Origin: an uncultured Oscillospiraceae bacterium
GTDB taxonomy: Bacteria; Bacillota; Clostridia; Oscillospirales; Oscillospiraceae
DNA: 55,958 nt
Reading direction: 5' to 3'
Assembly: GCA_958423465.1 (NCBI GenBank)
Contig: CATZRD010000012.1
Location: 1-55,958 of the forward strand
The number at the start of each line of letters is the position of its first letter. Positions within the stretch are counted from its first letter, which is position 1. The notes below the pieces were generated by a model, which saw only the letters and a list, made by a program, of their open reading frames with translations, was not told the DNA's origin and did not search any database. The position numbers and the translations under genes are program-made. Positions 7,037 through 14,726 of this stretch are shown in pieces.

Positions 7037-8451
7037 AACGATTCCTCCCTCAATTTAAAATACCGGGCGGCGTTGCCGTAGCAGATATCCCGGACCAGGC
7101 CGCCCAAAAGCTCCATATCGTCAGGGTACTCCCCGTCCTCCGCCCACCGGCCCAGCAGGCGGCACAGCACCCGGCGGAAATACTCGTGGCGGGCGTAGCT
7201 CAAAAAGCTGCGGGAGTCGGTGAGCATCCCCACAAAATTCCCCAGCACCCCCAGGTTCGCCAGGCTGGTGAGCTGCTCCGTCATGCCCTGCCTGTGGTCG
7301 TTGAACCACCAGGCGGAGCCGTGCTGGAGCTTTCCAGGGATCTCCGGCCCCTGGAAGGCCCCGATCAGGGTGTCGATCCAGGCGTTGTCCGCCGGGTTCA
7401 GGGAGTACAGGATGGTTCGGGGCAAAAACCCGGTCCGGTCCAGGGCATCCATCAGCCGGTAGGCGGCGGCGCAGCTGTCCGTGACCGCCATGGAGTCAAA
7501 GCCCGTATCCGGCCCCAGCTTCGCCAGCATCCGGCTGTTGGGGTTTCGCATACAGCTGAAATGGAGCTGCATGACCATGTCCAGCCGCCGGTACTCCCGG
7601 GCGCAGTGGAGCAGAAGGGCGGTCTGCCAGCTCTCCGCCTCCTCCCGGGTGACGGTCTCCCCCGCCCTGGCCTTCCGCAGCGCGGCGGTAAGGGTCCTGT
7701 CATCCGCCTCCCGGAACACCAGCGCGTCCAGACCGTGGTCGGCGGCCCGGCAGCCGTGAAGGGCGAAGTACTCGATCCGGGCGGTCAGCGCCCGGCGCAT
7801 ATCCTCCGCAGAACGGACGGCGAAGCCGCACACCGCTTCCAGCCGTTCCACATAGGCGGCGAAGCCCGGCTTCTGGAGGTTCAGCGCCGGGTCCGGCCGG
7901 AAGCTGGGGTACACCGCCGTGGGGAAGGCGCTGTCGGCGGCCAGCTTTTCGTGCCACTGGAGGCTGTCGCAGGGGTCGTCGGTGGTGCCGATCATGGCCA
8001 CATTGCTCTGCAAGATCAGCCCCCGGGCGCTCATGGCCGGGTCGTCCCGCAGCCGCTCATTGCACAGGTCCCACACCTCCTGGGCGGTATCGCCGGTGAG
8101 GAAGCCCTCATAGCCGAAATAGTTTTTCAGCTCCAGATGGCACCAGTGGACCATGGGATTCCCCACGGCCCTGGGCAGGGCCTCCGCGAACTTCTGGAAC
8201 TTCTCCCGGTCCGGGGCGTCTCCGGTGATGTACGCCTCATCCACGCCGTTGGAGCGCATGAGCCGCCATTTGTAGTGGTCGCCCCCCAGCCACACTTGGG
8301 CGATGTTTGAAAACCGCCGGTCCTCCCAGATCTCCCGGGGACTGATGTGGCAGTGGTAGTCCACAATGGGCTGGTCCGCCGCGTATCCGTGGTACAGCGC
8401 TTGGGCCGTGCCGGTATCCAGCAGAAAATCGTCTGTGAGAAAAGCCGCCAT
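7027..8451 (-). CDS. uxaC: Glucuronate (uronate) isomerase
   Basis: 474 residues, as usual for UxaC, an amidohydrolase-fold metal enzyme that turns D-glucuronate into D-fructuronate (and galacturonate into tagaturonate). Seen: the metal motif IVDYHCHISPREIWED (His33, His35), NPMVHWCHLELKNYFG, MIGTTDDPCDSL, MQLHFSCMRNPNSRM, and NDHRQGMTEQLTSLANLGVL near the end. AGGAGG is 7 bases before the ATG. First gene of the catabolic operon; divergent from the AraC regulator across 124 bases, which suggests inducer-dependent activation by that protein. No uronate transporter is next to it. Confidence 0.95.
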   Translation of the reverse strand: MAAFLTDDFLLDTGTAQALYHGYAADQPIVDYHCHISPREIWEDRRFSNIAQVWLGGDHYKWRLMRSNGVDEAYITGDAPDREKFQKFAEALPRAVGNPMVHWCHLELKNYFGYEGFLTGDTAQEVWDLCNERLRDDPAMSARGLILQSNVAMIGTTDDPCDSLQWHEKLAADSAFPTAVYPSFRPDPALNLQKPGFAAYVERLEAVCGFAVRSAEDMRRALTARIEYFALHGCRAADHGLDALVFREADDRTLTAALRKARAGETVTREEAESWQTALLLHCAREYRRLDMVMQLHFSCMRNPNSRMLAKLGPDTGFDSMAVTDSCAAAYRLMDALDRTGFLPRTILYSLNPADNAWIDTLIGAFQGPEIPGKLQHGSAWWFNDHRQGMTEQLTSLANLGVLGNFVGMLTDSRSFLSYARHEYFRRVLCRLLGRWAEDGEYPDDMELLGGLVRDICYGNAARYFKLREESLCK

Positions 8452-8480
8452 CTCTTCGCCTCCTACTGCTTACTGCTGTC

Positions 8481-8509
8481 AGTATACCGGAACCGCCGGT
8501 CTCCGTCTC
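8481..8509 (-). promoter_or_regulatory. uxaC operon promoter with weak -35
   Basis: TATACT on the minus strand (8486-8481) is a good -10; at 17 bases the -35 position reads GAGACG, a poor match. A strong -10 with a poor -35 fits a promoter that needs an activator such as the divergent AraC protein. Confidence 0.45.
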
Positions 8510-8521
8510 TGCATATGGCGC

Positions 8522-8550
8522 TTGAAATACGGCAAAAATTGCTGTATACT
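8522..8550 (+). promoter_or_regulatory. Promoter of the AraC-family gene
   Basis: TTGAAA (8522-8527), 17-base spacer, TATACT (8545-8550); start near 8557 gives a short leader of about 19 bases, with AGGAGG at 8564-8569. Confidence 0.7.
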
Positions 8551-8575
8551 GAAAGGGACGGAAAGGAGGCACGCC

Positions 8576-9442
8576 ATGGCCCTGTACCACGATACGTTCA
8601 CCCAGCGGCAGACCATGAACCGCCGGGATTTTGAGTTCTACCACTACCTGGATCTGGAACCGCCCACAGTGGATTTTCACCACCACGACTTCTATGAGGT
8701 GCTGTTTTTCGTCTCCGGGGCCGTGACCTACACAGTAGAGGGCCGCAGCTATCTGCTGCGGCCGGGGGACATCGTGCTGACCAACAGCCGGGACATCCAC
8801 CGGCCGGAGGCGGCTCCGGGGAAGCCCTACGAGCGGTATGTGCTGTGGATCACCGGCCAGCTGCTGGAACAGATCCAGCAGCCGGGGGACGACCTCACCG
8901 CCTGCTTCCGGGACGCGGCCCAAAAGCAATATAAGCTGATCCGCCCCGACGGCGACGTGCTGGCCCAGCTCCAGAAGCTGTGCCGCCGCGTTCTGCGCCT
9001 CCAGCGGGAGGAGTCCTTCGGCTCCGCCACTCTGCTGTACGCCGCCGTGGCCGAGCTGCTGGTCTATCTGAACCGGGCCTATTTCGGCACCCCCTCCGCC
9101 ATCCGCCGGGATGTGACGGAGAGCGAGGCCGTCAACCGGGCGGTGGCCCATATTGAGGCCCATCTGACGGAGGAGCTGACCCTGGACAGTCTGGCGGAGG
9201 CGGTCCATTTGAGCAAGTTTTACCTGAACCGGCAGTTCAAGCGGTATACAGGCCTGACCATCCACCAGTTCATTCTGAAAAAGCGGCTCATCACCGCCCG
9301 GGCCATGCTCCGCTCCGGCGCCTCCGCCATGGACGCCTGCCTGGGCTGCGGCTTCAACGATTACTCCAATTTTCTCAAGGCCTTCAAGCGGGAGTTTGGC
9401 CGGTCCCCCCGGGGGATCATGAGCGGCGGACCCGGGGGATGA
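8576..9442 (+). CDS. AraC-family transcriptional regulator (likely uronate catabolism activator)
   Basis: 288 residues. N-terminal cupin sensor domain (about 20-110) with FHHHDFYEVLFFVSG at 34-48 and LLRPGDIVLTN; C-terminal AraC double helix-turn-helix (about 185-285) with LTLDSLAEAVHLSKFYLNRQ and the second-helix signature CGFNDYSNFLKAFKREFGRSP. The ATG at 8576 is 6 bases after AGGAGG; the frame is open upstream but without support. Divergent from uxaC, so it probably binds an uronate or derivative and controls the uxaC-uxuA-SDR operon and perhaps itself. The ligand is inferred from context only. Confidence 0.88.
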   Translation: MALYHDTFTQRQTMNRRDFEFYHYLDLEPPTVDFHHHDFYEVLFFVSGAVTYTVEGRSYLLRPGDIVLTNSRDIHRPEAAPGKPYERYVLWITGQLLEQIQQPGDDLTACFRDAAQKQYKLIRPDGDVLAQLQKLCRRVLRLQREESFGSATLLYAAVAELLVYLNRAYFGTPSAIRRDVTESEAVNRAVAHIEAHLTEELTLDSLAEAVHLSKFYLNRQFKRYTGLTIHQFILKKRLITARAMLRSGASAMDACLGCGFNDYSNFLKAFKREFGRSPRGIMSGGPGG

Positions 9443-9587
9443 GGAAATGGACCGATATGAAAGCAGCAATGGCCCCCTGGCCTTGTGACCTTGGGATCAT
9501 TGCTGCCTCCACCGCAAATATATTCCTGACAATATATAAAGCTTGTATTTGCGGGTTTTCCGATCATTGAGCAAAGGCGATTTGCCC

Positions 9588-9809
9588 TCAGTCTCCCAGA
9601 AAACCGTCCAGCGTTTCCAGCGCAAGAAGCTCATACTTCTTTGAAAAGCCGTGGCTGACGATGGCTGCCGGCAGCCTGTTCCCCGTGGGACGGTATTCCG
9701 TCCCGCGGATCGTCAGCCCCTCCCGGCTGCAGGCAAAGTCTTTTTTGAGACGCCTTCGGGCCGTCTCGTCCTTAAGATCTTGAGCATTCGTTCCCCTGCC
9801 CTTCTTCAT
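9588..9809 (-). pseudogene. Remnant of an alpha/beta-hydrolase gene (internal deletion suspected)
   Basis: A 73-codon frame whose middle matches the start of dienelactone-hydrolase-type alpha/beta hydrolases: GLTIRGTEYRPTGNRLPAAIVSHGF, that is the first strands and the HGF oxyanion turn. Directly afterwards comes SKKYELLALETLDGFLGD and a stop, which resembles the last helix of the same fold. The nucleophile, acid and histidine are all missing; intact relatives have about 300 residues. It lies 75 bases downstream of tetR on the same strand, in the same low-GC stretch, so it may be the decayed third gene of the EFR1-tetR operon. It could instead be a real short protein, which I consider unlikely. 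Confidence 0.55.
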
Positions 9810-9884
9810 GAGAATACCCGGACGCCGCTTGCTGACAGCCGGGGACTTTTCACCAGCGGACGCACTTAATACGCCCCGGGCGTC

Positions 9885-10475
9885 TCAGAACGCCGAACGG
9901 TCGATCTCCAGCAGCAGCTTCATATATTCCCCGCATTTTGAAAAACGGTATTCCATTCCTTCGACCTCCGCCATATGGAAGCCGCTTTCGCTGTGAAGAA
10001 TGGTTTCCACCCCCCGGAGGAGAAGAATGCTCAGCGTCCGCGTATCGATCTCCATCCTGCTCTTTGCCTCTCCGGCACGGAGCGCCTCCGTGAGGAGCGC
10101 TTCCACGCTGGGAAGCAGCGAAGCCATCGTCTTTTCATGGAGGCTGCAGGCGACCGACCAGTGCAGGCGCTCCCCGCCAAGCTGCCCGTAATATTCCCGC
10201 GCCCGCTTCGCAAGTTCTCTGAAAAGGAGGCCGCATCGCTGCGCCGCGGACAGTTCATTATCTTGGCAGATGGCTTCAAAGGTCGAAGCATACTCTGTCA
10301 GAAACCTGTCGATCACCGCTTCAAACAGGCTCTCCTTCGAGGGGAAGAAGTGATAAAAGCTCCCTGTGGTCACGCCCGCCTTTTCCAGGATCATCCTGAC
10401 CGAGGTCTGCTCGTAGCCGTTTTCCATGAAGCACGCATACGCGGCGGCCACGATTCTGTCCCTTGTGTCCTTCAC
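9885..10475 (-). CDS. TetR/AcrR-family regulator, likely autorepressor of the EFR1 operon
   Basis: 196 residues. N-terminal TetR helix-turn-helix: RDRIVAAAYACFMENGYEQT followed by SVRMILEKAGVTTGSFYHFFPSKESLFEAV (the GSFYHFF recognition-helix signature). The C-terminal ligand domain is generic. I chose the GTG at 10475, one base after the TAA of the upstream EFR1 gene, because AGAGGTG lies 6 bases before it; another GTG at 10484 has no room for a ribosome site. Second gene of an operon whose promoter at 11383-11411 overlaps a perfect inverted repeat at 11358-11380. GC is near 50 percent in sample lines against about 70 in the flanking araC gene, which suggests transfer. Confidence 0.87.
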   Translation of the reverse strand: MKDTRDRIVAAAYACFMENGYEQTSVRMILEKAGVTTGSFYHFFPSKESLFEAVIDRFLTEYASTFEAICQDNELSAAQRCGLLFRELAKRAREYYGQLGGERLHWSVACSLHEKTMASLLPSVEALLTEALRAGEAKSRMEIDTRTLSILLLRGVETILHSESGFHMAEVEGMEYRFSKCGEYMKLLLEIDRSAF

Positions 10476-10476
10476 C

Positions 10477-11343
10477 TTATTCACCTCTTTTGGGAATCGA
10501 CAGTCTCTCCCGGGTCAGGTCAGCGGCGGTAATATACGGATTTCTATACAGCTTTCTTTTCGCCGGCAGTCCCATCAGCCTGACAAGGGGGATTTTTTTG
10601 TTTGACAGGGAAAGACCGTTCCGATCACCGTCCCTGACCTCATACCCGATGGCCCGTTTCGGGCAGTTCACGACGCAGGCCATGCACTGGGCGCAGTGAT
10701 GCCGGAACACGGGCCTTCCCTCCCGCAGTTCAATGTTGCCGCAGGGGCAGACTTTCGTACATAACCCGCAGCCCACACAGCGCTCATCGACTGTAAAGGG
10801 ATAGTCCGCGTACTTCTGAACATCAAGATACGGGGTCATCACCTGATCCCGGCGGGCCCTGACGATCCTGCCCGCCCTGGGATACGCTTTTTCTTTCCTG
10901 CCCGCAATATCCCCGGCAATTTTCCGCAGCTTGCTCTCCATGCGCGGGACCATCAGCCTGGGCGGTGGGAAAGGCGGATATACGGTGACATAGTTCGCCA
11001 CACAATGGACCAGACTGCCATACGCGATCCTTCCGCCCTTGGCCTCGATCAGACCGGCACACGTTTCACAGGCGATCCCGCATATAAAGCTGGGCATGGC
11101 CACCGCGAAGATGTAGGCTTTCGGATTGATGGTCAGCTGTTCAACGAACCTGACCGCCGGCGCGGGCATCGTCCAATGATATACCGGGAAAACGAACCCG
11201 ATCACCTCCGCGTTTTCTGCGGAAACCTGGCGAGGGTCCATGCGCATGGAGATGATCTCCGCGTGATCCAGTCCCTCCGCGATCACCTCTGCCCCGCGCA
11301 TACTGTTTCCGGTCCCGGAAAAATAGTAGATGACGTTTTTCAT
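10477..11343 (-). CDS. EFR1-family flavodoxin-ferredoxin fusion protein
   Basis: 288 residues. N-terminal flavodoxin-like FMN domain with YYFSGTGNS (6-14) and VFPVYHWTMP (51-60), then a bacterial ferredoxin domain with two 4Fe-4S motifs: Cys189, 192, 195, 199 (CVGCGLCTKVCP) and Cys217, 220, 223, 227 (CAQCMACVVNCP). Proteins of this architecture are annotated as EFR1 ferrodoxins and are presumed to move electrons in the cytosol; no substrate is known to me. Start ATG at 11343 after GGGGAGGG. First gene of the operon with the TetR regulator, from a promoter whose start site lies in the operator. Low-GC compared with the flanks. Also noteworthy: CGIACETC at 88-95 adds three more cysteines. Confidence 0.9.
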   Translation of the reverse strand: MKNVIYYFSGTGNSMRGAEVIAEGLDHAEIISMRMDPRQVSAENAEVIGFVFPVYHWTMPAPAVRFVEQLTINPKAYIFAVAMPSFICGIACETCAGLIEAKGGRIAYGSLVHCVANYVTVYPPFPPPRLMVPRMESKLRKIAGDIAGRKEKAYPRAGRIVRARRDQVMTPYLDVQKYADYPFTVDERCVGCGLCTKVCPCGNIELREGRPVFRHHCAQCMACVVNCPKRAIGYEVRDGDRNGLSLSNKKIPLVRLMGLPAKRKLYRNPYITAADLTRERLSIPKRGE

Positions 11344-11357
11344 GATGGCCCTCCCCG

Positions 11358-11380
11358 AAAATAGAACATCGTTCTATTTT
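11358..11380. promoter_or_regulatory. Palindromic operator of the EFR1-tetR operon
   Basis: AAAATAGAAC (11358-11367), a 3-base centre, then GTTCTATTTT (11371-11380): a perfect 10-bp inverted repeat. It covers the predicted start point (about 11376), so a TetR dimer bound here would block initiation. Confidence 0.75.
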
Positions 11381-11382
11381 TA

Positions 11383-11411
11383 AAGATAGCACAGCGTGCC
11401 CCCTATGTCAA
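11383..11411 (-). promoter_or_regulatory. Promoter of the EFR1-tetR operon
   Basis: On the minus strand consensus TTGACA (11411-11406), 17-base spacer, TATCTT (11388-11383), ending 2 bases before the operator. Confidence 0.75.
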
Positions 11412-11414
11412 GGC

Positions 11415-11456
11415 AAAAAAAGGCCCGGCAGACTTCCTCCGAAGTTTGTCGGGTCC
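11415..11456 (-). terminator. Intrinsic terminator after tRNA-Arg
   Basis: Stem of about 13 bp, 11423-11438 with 11441-11456 (CCCGGCAGACTTC against GAAGTTTGTCGGG with GU pairs), followed on the minus strand by T7 (11421-11415). Confidence 0.75.
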
Positions 11457-11502
11457 TGGCCGCGGTGACCGGTCAAAATAGGATTTCTGCCCGAAACGCG
11501 CA

Positions 11503-11539
11503 ATGAGCCTCCAAGCGGCAAAGCCGCATGGAGGCTCAT
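11503..11539. repeat. Perfect nested hairpin beside tRNA-Arg
   Basis: ATGAGCCTCCA (11503-11513) pairs with TGGAGGCTCAT (11529-11539), and GCGGC/GCCGC pairs inside around AAA. It begins 3 bases past the tRNA 3' end and lies before the terminator, so it would be in the tRNA transcript and might guide 3' processing. Confidence 0.55.
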
Positions 11540-11542
11540 GTG

Positions 11543-11619
11543 TGGTACGCCCGACTGGAGTCGAACCAGCGGCCTTTAGAGTCGGAGTCTAACGCTCTAT
11601 CCAACTGAGCTACGGGCGC
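11543..11619 (-). tRNA. tRNA-Arg (anticodon CCG)
   Basis: Full cloverleaf on the minus strand: acceptor GCGCCCG/CGGGCGT, D-stem GCTC/GAGC, anticodon stem TTAGA/TCTAA with loop CTCCGAC (anticodon CCG, codon CGG), T-arm with TTCGACT loop, discriminator A and an encoded CCA at 11545-11543. Codon CGG is common in the neighbouring genes. Confidence 0.95.
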
Positions 11620-11660
11620 ATATGAAGTTGTCCCGGGGGCGCTCCCTCAAGCGCACAGCT

Positions 11661-11689
11661 AGTATAGCAGATGCCGGTGGGTTTGTAAA
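11661..11689 (-). promoter_or_regulatory. tRNA-Arg promoter
   Basis: On the minus strand TTTACA (11689-11684), 17-base spacer, TATACT (11666-11661) preceded by TGC (extended -10). Start near 11654, about 35 bases before the tRNA. Confidence 0.7.
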
Positions 11690-11756
11690 GAGATTTTTGA
11701 AAAATTTTTCAAATTTATCCGCGGAGGCCCCTCCCCGCCGGGTGGCCCCCCCGGCA

Positions 11757-11787
11757 GGCGGCCCGGCGGCAAACGCCGCCGGCCGCC
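11757..11787 (-). terminator. GC-rich hairpin after argH
   Basis: Left arm 11757-11770 pairs with 11775-11787 around AAAC (13 bp, one bulged C), 8 bases past the argH stop. No U-tract follows, so it is terminator-like only. Confidence 0.5.
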
Positions 11788-11795
11788 CCGGGACA

Positions 11796-13181
11796 TTACA
11801 GCTCCCGCCGCTGCCGCAGAAAGCGGCGCAGCTCCCCGATCTGCCGGGTGGTCTCCTCCGCCGCGGGGCCGCCATAGCTCTTCCGCTGCTCCATGCAGGT
11901 CTCCAGCCCCAGCGCCTGGTACACGTCCCCGTCAAAAAGCGGCGACGCGCTCCGCAGCTCCTCCAGGGACAGCTCCTCCAGCGCTTTCCCCTCCCGGGCG
12001 CAGCGGCAGACCAGGTTCCCCACCACGGTATAGGCGTCCCGAAAGGCCATTCCCTTCCGGGTAAGATAGTCGGCGCAGTCGGTGGCGTTGATAAAGCCGG
12101 CGGAGGCGGCCTCCCGCATCCGCTCCGGCAGCACCCGCATGGTCCGCAGCATCCCGGCGAACACCGGCAGGCACTGCTTGACGGTATCCACCCCGTCGAA
12201 TACCGGCTCCTTATCCTCCTGCATGTCCTTGTTATAGGCCAGGGGCAGGCTTTTCATCGTGGTCAGCAGGCTCATCAGGTCGCCGTAGACCCGCCCGGTC
12301 TTTCCCCGGACCAGCTCCGCCACGTCCGGGTTCTTCTTCTGGGGCATGATGGAGGAGCCGGTGGAATAGGCGTCGTCCAGCTCGATGAATTTGAACTCCC
12401 AGCTGCACCACAGGATGATCTCCTCCGCGAAGCGGCTCAGGTGCATCATCAGCAGGGACAGGGCGCTGAGCAGCTCAATGGCGTAATCCCGGTCGGAGAC
12501 GCCGTCCAGACTGTTGGACACCGGTCCCCAAAAGCCCAGCTCCCTGGCGGTCTCCCGCCGGTCGATGGGATAGGTGGTGCCCGCCAGGGCCCCGCAGCCC
12601 AAGGGGCACAGGTTCATCCGCTCCCGGCAGTCCTCCAGACGGGTCACGTCCCGGCTGAGCATAAAGCCGTAGGCCAGCAGGTGCTGGGCGAAGGAGATGG
12701 GCTGGGCCCGCTGGAGGTGGGTATAGCCGGGCATCACCGTATGCTGATGGGCCTCCGCCAGCTCCAGAAGCACCTGCTGGAGATCCAGTATCAGGTCCAC
12801 GATCTCCCCGATCTCCCGGCGCAGATACAGCCGCAGATCCAGCGCCGTCTGATCGTTGCGGCTGCGGGCGGTATGCAGCCGTTTCCCCGCCTCCCCGATC
12901 CGGGCGGTGAGCAGGGCCTCGATATTCATGTGGATATCCTCGTTGTCCGCGGTGAAGGTGATCTTCCCCGCCTCGATATCCGCCAGAATGTCCGTCAGGC
13001 CCCGGAGGATCGCCTCCCCGTCCTCCCGGGAGATGATGGCGCAGTCCATCAGCATCCTCGCGTGGGCCATGCTGCCCGCGATGTCCTCCCGGTACAGCCG
13101 GCTGTCAAACTGAATGGAGGCGTTGAAATCGTTGACCAAGCCGTCGGTCTCCTTCTGAAACCGTCCGCCCCAAAGCTTCAT
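11796..13181 (-). CDS. argH: Argininosuccinate lyase
   Basis: 461 residues, family norm. It splits argininosuccinate into arginine and fumarate, last step of arginine synthesis; works as a cytosolic homotetramer. Seen: N-terminal LWGGRFQKETDGLVNDFN, SRNDQTALDLRLYLR, PGYTHLQRAQPISFAQH (151-167, with His155), and the superfamily signature GSSIMPQKKNPDVAEL at 275-290 with the catalytic serine. ATG at 13181 after GGGAGGG. It follows argG by 89 bases on the same strand and should be cotranscribed from the ARG-box promoter near 14540. Confidence 0.97.
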   Translation of the reverse strand: MKLWGGRFQKETDGLVNDFNASIQFDSRLYREDIAGSMAHARMLMDCAIISREDGEAILRGLTDILADIEAGKITFTADNEDIHMNIEALLTARIGEAGKRLHTARSRNDQTALDLRLYLRREIGEIVDLILDLQQVLLELAEAHQHTVMPGYTHLQRAQPISFAQHLLAYGFMLSRDVTRLEDCRERMNLCPLGCGALAGTTYPIDRRETARELGFWGPVSNSLDGVSDRDYAIELLSALSLLMMHLSRFAEEIILWCSWEFKFIELDDAYSTGSSIMPQKKNPDVAELVRGKTGRVYGDLMSLLTTMKSLPLAYNKDMQEDKEPVFDGVDTVKQCLPVFAGMLRTMRVLPERMREAASAGFINATDCADYLTRKGMAFRDAYTVVGNLVCRCAREGKALEELSLEELRSASPLFDGDVYQALGLETCMEQRKSYGGPAAEETTRQIGELRRFLRQRREL

Positions 13182-13270
13182 TTGTATGTCCCTCCCGATC
13201 TGTGGGTCTATCTGTCATCGTATTGTACCATAGTATAGCCCCAATAGGAAGCCCTCTATACAGGAAACGC

Positions 13271-14494
13271 CTAACGGAGCGCTCCCCGCTCCCGCAGCGC
13301 CTGGACCGTCTCCGGCAGGCCCCAGAGGTTGATGAACCCGCCGGCGTCGGCCTGGTCGTAGTCGCTGGCCTCAAAGGTCACCAGGTTCTCGTCATACAGC
13401 GTCTCCGGGGAGGTGACGGCGGAGGTGATGATATTCCCCTTGTAGAGCTTCAGCCTGACCTGTCCGGTGACGTGCTCCTGGCTCTTCACCGCGAAGGCCT
13501 GCAAACACTCCCGCAGGGTGGAGAACCACTTGCCGTTGTAGACCAGGTCGGCGAAATCCACCGCCAGCTTGCTCTTCATGTGCTTGGTGTCCTTGTCCAG
13601 GGTGATGGACTCCAGCACCTCGTGGGCCCGGTACAGGATGGCGCCGCCGGGCGTCTCGTAGACGCCCCGGTCCTTCATCCCCACCAGACGGTTCTCCACG
13701 ATATCCAGCAGGCCGATGCCGTTGTCCCCTCCCAGCTTATTGAGCCGGCGGACGATATCGCTGGCCTTCATCCGCTCTCCGTCCACCGCCACGGGCACAC
13801 CCTTTTCAAAATCCAGGGTCACATAGGCGGGGACGTCGGGGGCGGCGATAGGGCTGACGCCCATCTCCAGAAAGCCGGGCTGGTCATACTTCGGCTCGTT
13901 GGCCGGGTCCTCCAGGTCCAGGCCCTCGTGGCTCAGATGCCACAGGTTCTTGTCCTTGGAGTAGCTGTTCTCCCGGGAGATCTTCAGCGGCACGCCGTGG
14001 GCCTCGGCGTAGTCGATCTCCTCGTTCCGGCCCTTGATGGACCACTCCCGCCAGGGGGCGATGACCGTCAGCTCCGGAGCGAAGCGCTTGATGGTCAGCT
14101 CAAAGCGCACCTGGTCGTTGCCCTTTCCGGTGCAGCCGTGGCAGATGGCGTCCGCCTGCTCCGCCCTGGCGATCTCCACCAGCCGTCGGGCGATGATCGG
14201 TCGGGCAAAAGCGGTGCCCAGCAGGTAATCCTCATATTTGGCCCCCATCATCATGGACGGGACGATGACCTCGTCCACCATCTCATCCACCAGGTCCTCC
14301 ACATAGAGCCTGGACGCGCCGGTCCTGACGGCCTTCTCCTGAAGGCCCTCCAGCTCGTCCCCCTGCCCCACGTCGGCGGCCACGGCGATGATCTCAGGGT
14401 CGTTGTAGTTCTCCTTCAGCCAGGGAATGATAACAGACGTGTCCAGGCCCCCGGAGTAGGCGAGTACGATCTTCCTGATATCCTGCTTGTTCAT
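13271..14494 (-). CDS. argG: Argininosuccinate synthase
   Basis: 407 residues. Joins citrulline and aspartate with ATP cleavage to AMP. Seen: the pyrophosphatase-type ATP loop VLAYSGGLDTSVII at 10-23, CHGCTGKGNDQVRFELT, and SYSKDKNLWHLSHEGLDLED in the central part (I quote 20 residues or fewer of a conserved block). ATG at 14494 after GGAGG. First gene of argGH. The rest of the arginine pathway (argCJBDF) is not in this window. Confidence 0.97.
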   Translation of the reverse strand: MNKQDIRKIVLAYSGGLDTSVIIPWLKENYNDPEIIAVAADVGQGDELEGLQEKAVRTGASRLYVEDLVDEMVDEVIVPSMMMGAKYEDYLLGTAFARPIIARRLVEIARAEQADAICHGCTGKGNDQVRFELTIKRFAPELTVIAPWREWSIKGRNEEIDYAEAHGVPLKISRENSYSKDKNLWHLSHEGLDLEDPANEPKYDQPGFLEMGVSPIAAPDVPAYVTLDFEKGVPVAVDGERMKASDIVRRLNKLGGDNGIGLLDIVENRLVGMKDRGVYETPGGAILYRAHEVLESITLDKDTKHMKSKLAVDFADLVYNGKWFSTLRECLQAFAVKSQEHVTGQVRLKLYKGNIITSAVTSPETLYDENLVTFEASDYDQADAGGFINLWGLPETVQALRERGALR

Positions 14495-14526
14495 GGTCTG
14501 GGTCCTCCCTTCCGATTTGCCGGAAT

Positions 14527-14544
14527 ATGAATATATATTACATT
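14527..14544. promoter_or_regulatory. ARG-box-like operator over the argG promoter
   Basis: ATGAATATATATTACATT resembles the ArgR box (TGAAT, AT-rich centre, ATTCA) with two changes in the right arm. It covers the -10 box and the predicted start, the usual repressor position. A second TTTATGCAATTGCA element sits 13 bases further upstream. Confidence 0.5.
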
Positions 14545-14563
14545 TTAATGTCTATTTATGCAA
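14535..14563 (-). promoter_or_regulatory. argGH promoter
   Basis: On the minus strand TTGCAT (14563-14558), 17-base spacer, TAATAT (14540-14535). Start near 14528, 34 bases before the argG ATG. The region is an AT-rich patch in a GC-rich genome. Confidence 0.6.
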
Positions 14564-14673
14564 TTGCAAGTTGTGCTGAAATGCGAGGCGATCCCCGGTC
14601 CATCCTTGTGCAGCCTGCTGCTTTTTCAGGGGTTTTCCTTCTCTTCTCCCACCGGTCAGCCGTGGAAGCGCGC

Positions 14674-14720
14674 AAAAAACCGCCCCGGCTGCGGACTTCA
14701 AACATCCGCCGCCGGAGCGG
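14674..14720 (-). terminator. Intrinsic terminator of the spoIVF-to-acyltransferase operon
   Basis: CCGCTCCGGC pairs with GCCGGGGCGG (14711-14720 with 14680-14689, one GU pair), an inner GCGGA/TCCGC stem adds to it, and T6 follows on the minus strand (14679-14674). Confidence 0.7.
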
Positions 14721-14726
14721 CTTTTA

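Noticed and set aside
9729..9770. Hairpin with a T-run inside the hydrolase remnant as a terminator
   Set aside because: The T-run lies on the wrong side of the stem for plus-strand transcription and reads as A on the minus strand.
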